64,000 nucleotides of DNA from Pseudomonas faucium (GTDB taxonomy: Bacteria; Pseudomonadota; Gammaproteobacteria; Pseudomonadales; Pseudomonadaceae), in NCBI RefSeq assembly GCF_021602585.1, contig NZ_BQIP01000012.1, positions 62,001-126,000 on the forward strand. The letters run 5' to 3'. A program made the translations under genes and the position numbers. The notes under the pieces were generated by a model. It was not told the DNA's origin and ran no database searches. It saw only the letters and a list, made by a program, of their open reading frames with translations. Below, one piece after another: positions 57,456 through 64,000 of the stretch; position 1 is the first letter of the stretch; every line of letters begins with the position of its first letter.

Positions 57456-57603
57456 GTGTTCCGATTTTCCTTACTCTGGACGCTTTACCGCGCAGCAACA
57501 TCGGGGGAACCGAGCGCCGCCTGCAAGCCCTGGCAACCCACAGGCCGCGTACGGGCATAGGTTGCGCCAGGTGGGTAGTAGAGGAGATCAGTGCAGAGAA
57601 GTT

Positions 57604-57649
57604 CCCCGTCAATTGGCGACGGGGCGTTCAAGCGCCCCATATACGGGGC
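57604..57649 (-). promoter_or_regulatory. Mutually exclusive hairpins in the wzz leader
   Basis: Three stems overlap: CCCCGTC/GACGGGG (57604-57610 with 57618-57624), GGGGCG/CGCCCC (57621-57626 with 57633-57638), and GCCCC/GGGGC (57634-57638 with 57645-57649). Each shares bases with the next, so the middle stem excludes both outer ones. On the minus strand they lie 150-195 bases upstream of the wzz start, between it and wbpM copy 2. This could be an attenuator or RNA-protein site; no T-run is present. Confidence 0.4.
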
Positions 57650-57713
57650 CACGGCAACTTCGAGGACCACGCTTGTTAGCAGGGGTATCCGCCTTGCGTG
57701 CCCACGCCCGAGA

Positions 57714-59702
57714 TCACGGGTCAAGGCGCCGTTGCTGATAGATCCAGTCGACGATCTCACCATCTGGTGAATACCCGCTAACTGTCTCACGCAAAATCTG
57801 ACGCACCCGGGCGAAGTCTTCGCCAGCCACAGCTGCCAGCAATTCAGCCAAACGCTCCTTGAGCACATCCCAGGGCAGGAAATCCTCACTGGCACTCATG
57901 ATCATCGGGTGCCGCGTGGCCAGGACATTGTCGCCAATGAGCAACTCCTCATACAGCTTTTCGCCAGGCCGCAACCCGGTGAACTCGATGGCGATATCGC
58001 CCGACGGGTTACGCTCGGATCGAATACTAAAACCGGAAAGGTGAATCATCTTTTCCGCCAGCTCGACGATCCTGACCGGCCCTCCCATATCCAGCACGAA
58101 CACGTCGCCGCCCTGCCCCATGGAGCCCGCCTGGATGACCAACTGAGCCGCTTCGGGAATCGTCATGAAATATCGCGTGATCTTCGGATGGGTAACAGTG
58201 AGGGGCCCGCCCGCCTTGATCTGCTTGTGGAACAGCGGGATTACCGAACCGGATGAACCCAGCACATTACCGAAGCGCACCATGGTGAAGCGTGTCTTGT
58301 TCACCTGCGAAACATTGCCCCCATCACCGAACAGCACAGGTGCAACTTCACGGCTGAGCGCCTGCAAGGTCATTTCCGCCAGCCGCTTGGTACTCCCCAT
58401 CACGTTTGTCGGGCGTACGGCCTTGTCGGTGGAGATCAACACGAAGTTCGAGACCCCTGCCTGCACTGCCGCCTGGGCAGTGTGCAGTGTGCCAATGACA
58501 TTGTTCAGTACGCCTTCGGCGATGTTGTGCTCAACCATCGGCACATGCTTGTAAGCCGCTGCGTGATACACGGTATCGACGTGCCAGGCCTTCATGATGT
58601 CGAGCAACTGCCGTTGATTGCGCACCGATCCCAATATTGGAATGAGCTGCGTCGCCAGCGACTCCCGGGCAATACGCTGCTCAAGCTCGGAAAGTATGCT
58701 GTATAGATTGAACTCGCTGTGCTCGAACAGCAGCAGCGTGCGAGGTGCCTGCCCAAGAATCTGCCGGCACAATTCCGAGCCGATCGACCCACCCGCCCCC
58801 GTCACCAAGACCGTCTGCTCGACGATGCAATGCTCCAGCAGATCATGCTGTGCCGGCACGGCATCGCGACCCAGCAGATCGGCAATATCGACCTCCTGAA
58901 TATCATCGACCTTTACCCTGCCGCTCGCCAGGTCCATGAAGCCGGGGATACTGCGCACATGCAGCGGAAAACCTTCGAGAAAATTGAGGATTTCACGACG
59001 CCGAGTGCGACTGGCCGAGGGAATGGCCAAGAGAATCTCCTCAGCCCCGGTAGCGTCGATCATCTGCTGCAACCGTTCCGGCTGATAGACCTGCAGGCCG
59101 GAAATCACCCGATCACTGATGCTATGGTCATCGTCAATGAATGCCACCGGGCGCATCGCCCTGTCCATCCGCAGGGCCGTGGCCAGCTGATTGCCCGCAG
59201 CACCCGCACCATAGATGGCCACCTTGGGTAGGCCGTTGTCGCGACTTGCGAAAGGCACATGCTTGGCAGCAGCGGCGAACCAGTCACCCAGAAAGTATTG
59301 ACGCATGGCCAGGCGCAGGCCACCGATCATGATGAGGCTGAGCCACCAGTAGTTGAACGTGATCGAGCGCGGCACCACGTTCTGATGATTGCTGGCCCAA
59401 TAGATGACGAAACCAAGGATCAGCGCCGACAAAGTGACGGCCTTGATGATGGCAATCAATGCATCGTTGCCGAAATAGCGCATCACCGCCCGATACAAGC
59501 CGAATCGAATGAATAGCGGAATAGCCACCACAGGCGCGCAGATGAATAACCACGTGTGATCGATAATCGGATTGGCCAGATCATCGATGCCGAGCCGTAC
59601 GACAAATGCCAACCACAAGGCCGCCCAGATCAATACGGTATCGGCCACCACCTGCAGCAAACGCTTGTGCCGACGAGGTAGCCCCAGTAATTTTGCGCGC
59701 AC
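57714..59702 (-). CDS. wbpM: WbpM-like UDP-GlcNAc C4,6-dehydratase, copy 2
   Basis: A 662-residue paralog of the protein at 40900-42897, with the same domain order: four N-terminal membrane helices, a first Rossmann-like domain (IYGAGAAGNQLA), and the SDR domain (TGAGGSIGSELCRQ) with the methionine-type active site VMGSTK. The start is a GTG at 59702 with GGAGG seven bases upstream. It is the first gene of the O-antigen operon. Blocks such as TRFTMVRFGNVLGSSGSVIP are identical between the copies. It may give redundancy or supply a separate branch. Confidence 0.94.
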   Translation of the reverse strand: MRAKLLGLPRRHKRLLQVVADTVLIWAALWLAFVVRLGIDDLANPIIDHTWLFICAPVVAIPLFIRFGLYRAVMRYFGNDALIAIIKAVTLSALILGFVIYWASNHQNVVPRSITFNYWWLSLIMIGGLRLAMRQYFLGDWFAAAAKHVPFASRDNGLPKVAIYGAGAAGNQLATALRMDRAMRPVAFIDDDHSISDRVISGLQVYQPERLQQMIDATGAEEILLAIPSASRTRRREILNFLEGFPLHVRSIPGFMDLASGRVKVDDIQEVDIADLLGRDAVPAQHDLLEHCIVEQTVLVTGAGGSIGSELCRQILGQAPRTLLLFEHSEFNLYSILSELEQRIARESLATQLIPILGSVRNQRQLLDIMKAWHVDTVYHAAAYKHVPMVEHNIAEGVLNNVIGTLHTAQAAVQAGVSNFVLISTDKAVRPTNVMGSTKRLAEMTLQALSREVAPVLFGDGGNVSQVNKTRFTMVRFGNVLGSSGSVIPLFHKQIKAGGPLTVTHPKITRYFMTIPEAAQLVIQAGSMGQGGDVFVLDMGGPVRIVELAEKMIHLSGFSIRSERNPSGDIAIEFTGLRPGEKLYEELLIGDNVLATRHPMIMSASEDFLPWDVLKERLAELLAAVAGEDFARVRQILRETVSGYSPDGEIVDWIYQQRRLDP

Positions 59703-60146
59703 CTTCCATCCTCCCTCGGAACCCGTTCCTGAATGCTCTGAATCACACGACCCTTGTCACTTTAGTGCGATTTTCCACTTACCACTGCAGCACATCACCT
59801 CCTCTCATTGATGAGAGAAAGCGCAAAAGCTAATAGATCTCATTAACGTCAACCTTTTATTGTTCGGGTGTGTACAGGCGATAACAATGGGCGTAGCTGG
59901 ACAATTACCTGTTACCGTTGGATTTTTCTACAGGTATCGATGCTGAGCGAACAATCAATAAGCCCCAGCGGGCCACTATAAAGGCAGAAAGGCCGAAGCA
60001 CTTCAAGCCACAACGTCAGTACAGGCAAAAAAACGGAGACGCCTCCGGCCTAATGATGACTCATAGCCATCACCCTCAATCGATCGTGGACACGATCAGC
60101 AAAACCAAACAGAATCCGCCAATTCAATCAGGTAGCAACAAGCGTC
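59703..60146. other. Divergent intergenic region between O-antigen operon and second EPS locus
   Basis: 444 bases, A+T-richer than the flanking genes, between two divergent operons; it should hold the promoters for both. It contains a small palindrome CTCTCATTGATGAGAG near 59800 and a minus-strand terminator-like hairpin at 60027-60047. An open frame on the plus strand here overlaps the flippase gene and has no family match by eye, so I do not call it. Confidence 0.6.
60027..60047 (-). terminator. Terminator-like hairpin upstream of wbpM copy 2
   Basis: On the minus strand CGGAG pairs with CTCCG around a GCGT loop, followed by seven T (complement of 60027-60033). It lies about 325 bases upstream of the wbpM copy 2 start. 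It could block antisense transcripts from the second locus, or act as a leader attenuator if the promoter lies further right. Confidence 0.55.
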
Positions 60147-61520
60147 ATGTCGATAGGGAAAGTGAACAACGCGCTGTCATCACCTGTGGCTGCGAGCATC
60201 GCTGCAGTATTCGGACGTTTCCTGTTACTAGGTTCAGGCGCCCTGACAGGCATCATCATTCCGATGACCATGCCGCAGACGTCAGTCGGCCTGTTCTTCC
60301 TCGCTCAATCCATCATCGCCGCCCTTGCCACGCTAGGCCAACTCGGTTTGAGCATCACCGCGCCTGCCTGCATTTCCATTGCTCAGGGCCAACGTGACAG
60401 CGGCAAGGTCAAGCAGGTCATACGGCGCACCCTGCTCATTGCCCTGGTGTCCACAGTCACTCTAGCTATCGGCTTCAACGTCTTCATGCGTGTGCTCTCA
60501 CGCTATGAGGGCGCCGAATTGCTGCAGTTGCTGCAGCACTTGGCGCCTCTGGTATCGATCAGCATGCTGCTCGCTGCCATGACCACGATCCTTTCGGAAC
60601 AGCACCGCGCCCTTGGGCATTTTGTCCAGGCCAGCTTCCTGATCACCGGCGCAAGCCTCGCCAGCGCGGCAACTGTCATCCTTGCCTGGCGCGGCGAATT
60701 TCATCTCGATCTGGACATTCTCCTGCTTGCGGGGCTCGCCGGCGCTGGCTGCACCACTTTGCTGGGCGCCTACAGCCTGAGGCGCTGGTACCGCGCACAG
60801 TCTGGCAACAGCCCCATCACGCCAACCAGCTACCGCACGCTCCTGCACGATACACGTCCCAACGTCACCACCACCGTGGTGCTCTTTGTCATGTCACAAG
60901 CGGACTTGTGGATCATCGCATGGTTTGGAGACACCGCAGGCCTGGCCATATATGGCTTGGCATCGCGCCTGGCGGCACTCGTGCTCATACCACTGGCGGT
61001 GATCAATACCGTGGTGGCGCCATCGATCGGAAGAATCTGGGTTCGCGGCAAGAAACGCTACCTGCAACGAGTCCTGGGGGTTGGCGCCGGGGCAGCAACG
61101 ATCCTTGGCCTCGCCGGGTATCTCTTGTTCATGGTCAGCGGCAAGTTTGTGCTATCGCATGTGTGGTCCAGCGAGTATGCCCAGGCCTACTACATATTCG
61201 CCATACTCGGGGTATCGCAACTCACACAGACGTATGCAGGCACTGCGGGGTTCGTACTGATGATGCTGCAGAAGCAGCACGTCGCCATGCGAATTTCGGT
61301 TGTGAGTGGAATCTGCATGATAGCCGCTGGCCTGGTGGCGATGTGGCTGTATGGAATCATCGGTTTGGCCGTGGTATACAGCCTCGGTGGCGCATGCCAG
61401 TCAGTGGCGCAAATTCGTTGCGTCAAGCGGATATTCAATTTGAGCACTACCGCGGATTACATCTCTCTGCGCCGGTTCGTGCGCTTCTATTACCGTAAAA
61501 AGGTCTCTCATGGACGTTAG
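60147..61520 (+). CDS. Oligosaccharide flippase (Wzx/PST type)
   Basis: A 457-residue protein with about twelve to fourteen membrane helices of the polysaccharide transport (PST) branch of the MOP superfamily. Segments such as GTLLGSGALTG-like helix 1, MPQTSVGLFFLAQSIIAALATLGQLGLSITAP and GDTAGLAIYGLASRLAAL fit Wzx-type flippases. CAGGTAG lies about eleven bases before the ATG. It opens a plus-strand operon divergent from the O-antigen cluster and overlaps the next gene by 11 bases. It should flip a lipid-linked repeat unit of a second polysaccharide. Confidence 0.87.
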   Translation: MSIGKVNNALSSPVAASIAAVFGRFLLLGSGALTGIIIPMTMPQTSVGLFFLAQSIIAALATLGQLGLSITAPACISIAQGQRDSGKVKQVIRRTLLIALVSTVTLAIGFNVFMRVLSRYEGAELLQLLQHLAPLVSISMLLAAMTTILSEQHRALGHFVQASFLITGASLASAATVILAWRGEFHLDLDILLLAGLAGAGCTTLLGAYSLRRWYRAQSGNSPITPTSYRTLLHDTRPNVTTTVVLFVMSQADLWIIAWFGDTAGLAIYGLASRLAALVLIPLAVINTVVAPSIGRIWVRGKKRYLQRVLGVGAGAATILGLAGYLLFMVSGKFVLSHVWSSEYAQAYYIFAILGVSQLTQTYAGTAGFVLMMLQKQHVAMRISVVSGICMIAAGLVAMWLYGIIGLAVVYSLGGACQSVAQIRCVKRIFNLSTTADYISLRRFVRFYYRKKVSHGR

Positions 61521-62418
61521 CAGCAGCGCAAAGCCCAAGGTTTCGATCATTATCCCTACCTACAATACCGGGCGTTATGTGCTTGATGCTATCGACAGTG
61601 TCCTGCAGCAGACCTATGACGATATCGAACTGATCGTCGTCGACGACGGCTCTACCGATGAAACACCGCAACTGCTTGCACAGCATACGGGCCACTTCAC
61701 ACGCTATCGCCAGACCAACGCGGGCCAGAGCGCGGCGATGAACTTCGGATGGCAACAGAGCAGCGGGCAGTTGCTGGGTTATCTGAGTGCCGACGATCGG
61801 CTTCACCCTGAGGCCGTCGAAACCATTGTCGCGGCGATGCAGCAGCACCCCGAAGCCGTACTGGCCTATCCAGATTTCTGTGTGATCGATGAACATTCGA
61901 CGCTGGTCCGCACCGTTCAGGCGCCCGACTATGAAGAGCGCCTGCTGATAGCCAATTTTCAATGTCTGCCAGGGCCTGGCGCGCTGTTTCGTCGAAAAGT
62001 TTGGGAGCAGGTGGGCGGCTGGAACACAACATTGCGCAATATCCCGGACATGGAATTTTTTCTGCGACTTTGCCAGCACGGGCCATTCATACGCGTCGCC
62101 AGCGCGCTCGCAGATTTTCGCATCCACTCCGGTTCGACCACTTATAACCCGTGCAGCGCCGAGCGCTCTGATGAACCGGTACGTGTGATAAGTAGCTTTT
62201 ACGAGGCTCACAACCTCTCGCCCTCCATCCTTGCCTGGAAGCGCAAGGCTGTAGCCAACGCACTGATGTTATCCGGCTTCATGCACGGCTTCTCGGGGCG
62301 CTACTCGCTGTTTTGGGCACGCATGGGGAAAGCCGCACTGCTTCATCCGTCGTCACTGCTGTCACGCAAAATGGTCAGCTATGTGTTGGCCATTGTCCGG
62401 CCCAAATCCAAGGCTTGA
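61510..62418 (+). CDS. Glycosyltransferase family 2
   Basis: A 302-residue GT-A glycosyltransferase. The start KVSIIIPTYNTGRYVLDAIDSVLQQTYDDIELIVVDDGSTDET is the classic GT2 nucleotide-binding motif, and GYLSADDRLHPEA holds the metal-binding acidic pair. AAAGG precedes the ATG at 61510, which lies within the flippase gene. It should add a sugar to the lipid-linked unit of the second polysaccharide. The donor and acceptor are unknown. Confidence 0.93.
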   Translation: MDVSSSAKPKVSIIIPTYNTGRYVLDAIDSVLQQTYDDIELIVVDDGSTDETPQLLAQHTGHFTRYRQTNAGQSAAMNFGWQQSSGQLLGYLSADDRLHPEAVETIVAAMQQHPEAVLAYPDFCVIDEHSTLVRTVQAPDYEERLLIANFQCLPGPGALFRRKVWEQVGGWNTTLRNIPDMEFFLRLCQHGPFIRVASALADFRIHSGSTTYNPCSAERSDEPVRVISSFYEAHNLSPSILAWKRKAVANALMLSGFMHGFSGRYSLFWARMGKAALLHPSSLLSRKMVSYVLAIVRPKSKA

Positions 62419-62489
62419 AACAGCAGTATTCAGCTACCTCGAACACGCGAACGCACCCTTTAGGTTCATGCGGTATCCGGAGCACTTCC

Positions 62490-64000
62490 ATGAATCAACA
62501 CATGCACTCGCACCTGCTAGGCAGCCGCCCCGTGCAGTTCATTGCAATTGTCGTGGTCGTGGTGGCAACGCTTGCCGCTGCAGTCAATTACCCTGGCGCG
62601 CTCGGCCCGCTGCTTCTCAACGGCGTACTGACCACACTGCTTGTGCGAACCGTACTGACCAATCGCAGCAGCTTTTTTTCCTTTTTCCTACTGGCGTTCT
62701 TGATACTGGGTTGCTGGGCCAAACTGGTCCTGCACTTTATTCTCGGCACCCAATTCATTGAACCGATTGGCGCCTTTGACGACTCGCCGAGTGCCTGGGA
62801 CACCTGCCTGGCCGCATTGAACATAGCCTTCGCCACGCTCCTGACCTGCCAGTACATCGCGTCCCGAACGTTGCCTGGGGCGAACCATGAGCGCGCTATC
62901 AATATAGACTCACCGCTGCTGCGCCCGGCCATGTGGCTCTGCATTGTGGTTACCTGCGCGGCCCTTGCCTTCAATTTCAAATACGCCATTTTGAAGGTGG
63001 GCACCGAACCCGGTCTGAGACTGAACAGCTATCTCTATGTGCTGGCGTCATTCATGATTGCCTGGGGCAACCTGATCCTCCTTGCGTCGGTTGGCTACTG
63101 GATGGTCAGGGCGCGCAAGCTTGGCTTGGAAAGCCTTTTCTACATCCTCATCCTGGAAGGCGCGGTCACGGCCGTGTCCATGGGCAGCCGGGCACAGATG
63201 ATCCTCCACGTGGCCGCTCCATTTGTGGTCTACCTTACCCATGGCCGCGAACTGGTGAGTACCCTGCGCCCTCTTCAGTGGCTGCGCATACTGCTGGTGA
63301 CGGCACTGCTGTTCGTCGCATCCATACTGCTGGTGTCCGCCGATCGCCTTCATTCGTTTGCCCAGGCACGGCCGGTCAACAGTGCAAGCATCGCCCAGAA
63401 TGTATTGCTTGCCCCTCCTTTGAACCAAGCGGCGCATCTTGACCTATGGGTGGCCGCTACGAGAGACGTAAATCTCGCAACCACAGCCTGGCTCGCGCCG
63501 GGCCTTCCCGTGCTGCGCATGGCTACGGTAACAGCACAGGAGCAGCAAAGCGCCGCACCGCAGGCGGCAGAGGTGACGACAGCACGCTGGAAGGCCATGC
63601 TCATGGAGCTGAGCAAGCTGATAGTAGACAGATGGGTAGGTGTCGAGGGCGTGATGGCGGTAACCAGCCATGAACATACTGGGTGGCCGTTATTTGTCAG
63701 TAGCCTGGGTGAACGGCCGGAGAGCGGTACTCAAGCAATCTACCAGCGGATGTCCGATGCTCAGTATGCTACCTACGAAAACTTTACGTTCATGACCATT
63801 CCCGGCCCCATTGCAATCTTGTTATACAGCGCAAACTACACCGTGCTGATAGCAGGCCTTGCATTGCTGTTCCTGGCAGGAATGCTGGCAGAATGCCTGA
63901 CCAAGAAACTGGTAGGCAATATCTTTACACAGGCGGCCGTTGGCGTGGCCCTCGCCTACCTCGTGGTGCAGATGAACTTCCCGCGGGTTCAGTTCTTCTT
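62490..64000 (+). CDS. Large polytopic membrane protein, Wzy-like, cut by the window end
   Basis: An open frame of more than 500 codons begins at the ATG at 62490, with GGAG seven bases upstream, and stays open to the last base. It starts MNQHMHSHLLGSRPVQ and has many hydrophobic segments (for example FIAIVVVVVATLAAAV, FFSFFLLAFLILGCW, FATLLTCQYIA) and a large hydrophilic region near residues 275-430. Topology and operon position (flippase, GT2, then this) suggest an exopolysaccharide polymerase. I found no catalytic motif, so this is inference from context. The C-terminus is missing. Confidence 0.75.
   Translation, partial: MNQHMHSHLLGSRPVQFIAIVVVVVATLAAAVNYPGALGPLLLNGVLTTLLVRTVLTNRSSFFSFFLLAFLILGCWAKLVLHFILGTQFIEPIGAFDDSPSAWDTCLAALNIAFATLLTCQYIASRTLPGANHERAINIDSPLLRPAMWLCIVVTCAALAFNFKYAILKVGTEPGLRLNSYLYVLASFMIAWGNLILLASVGYWMVRARKLGLESLFYILILEGAVTAVSMGSRAQMILHVAAPFVVYLTHGRELVSTLRPLQWLRILLVTALLFVASILLVSADRLHSFAQARPVNSASIAQNVLLAPPLNQAAHLDLWVAATRDVNLATTAWLAPGLPVLRMATVTAQEQQSAAPQAAEVTTARWKAMLMELSKLIVDRWVGVEGVMAVTSHEHTGWPLFVSSLGERPESGTQAIYQRMSDAQYATYENFTFMTIPGPIAILLYSANYTVLIAGLALLFLAGMLAECLTKKLVGNIFTQAAVGVALAYLVVQMNFPRVQFF

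Noticed and set aside
59918-60397. 159-codon plus-strand open frame before the flippase gene
   Set aside because: It overlaps the flippase start in another frame and has unstructured, lysine/histidine-rich sequence.

Overview
The window reads as chromosome of a Pseudomonas of the P. putida group. Grounds: G+C-rich coding sequence, many GCCGGCAAGCCGGCTCCCAC-type REP elements between genes, Pseudomonas-typical small families (DUF3509, DUF2897), and a gene order (aroC, prmB, folE, benE, MocR regulator, pyrF, then an O-antigen cluster) that matches my recollection of P. putida genomes. All product names come from reading translations; no database search was run.

Region 1 (about 1-4565) is an A+T-richer accessory segment lying against the 3' end of a tRNA-Ser(GGA) gene (4566-4655, minus strand). 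It carries a TM2-like membrane protein, an XRE-type regulator, a 529-residue reverse transcriptase resembling the Abi/UG (DRT) antiviral class, a small serine recombinase preceded by an array of ATGACACCA boxes, and two unrecognised genes (one with a coiled coil, one with two membrane segments and a possible winged helix). This is the best candidate for an undescribed system, probably phage defence.

Region 2 (about 4945-33713) is ordinary core chromosome: lipid and metal transport (PlsC, CorA, ZIP), an RraB-like protein, an LTA-synthase-like sulfatase, chorismate synthase, PrmB, a Smr protein, GTP cyclohydrolase I, two glutathione-linked proteins, a BenE transporter, a large chemoreceptor, a MocR regulator divergent from an MFS exporter, and two oxidoreductases. 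REP pairs sit at most gene ends. Details of note are a putative sigma-54 promoter before the DUF3509 gene and an acireductone-dioxygenase-like protein in which one metal-ligand histidine is arginine.

Region 3 (about 33803-59702) is a surface polysaccharide region. An acyltransferase-3 gene, a stand-alone kdsA, pyrF, DUF2897 and a ComEA-like gene lead into rmlA/rmlB (without rmlC/rmlD), a Sel1-type lipoprotein, and a long minus-strand O-antigen operon. In transcription order this is wbpM-like copy 2, two wzz genes, wbpO, wbpP, a glycosyltransferase, a LbetaH acetyltransferase, wzy, a MurJ-type wzx, an fnlA/wbjB-like dehydratase, a GT4 glycosyltransferase, a wbpV-like reductase, wbpL and wbpM-like copy 1. 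Together these predict a heteropolymeric O-antigen built on undecaprenyl phosphate by WbpL, containing a 2-acetamido-2,6-dideoxyhexose (WbpM/WbpV) and GalNAcA (WbpP/WbpO), flipped by Wzx, polymerised by Wzy and length-controlled by Wzz.

Region 4 (60147-64000, plus strand) starts divergently from the O-antigen operon and looks like the beginning of a second exopolysaccharide locus: a PST-type flippase, a GT2 glycosyltransferase and a large polytopic membrane protein that is cut by the window end.
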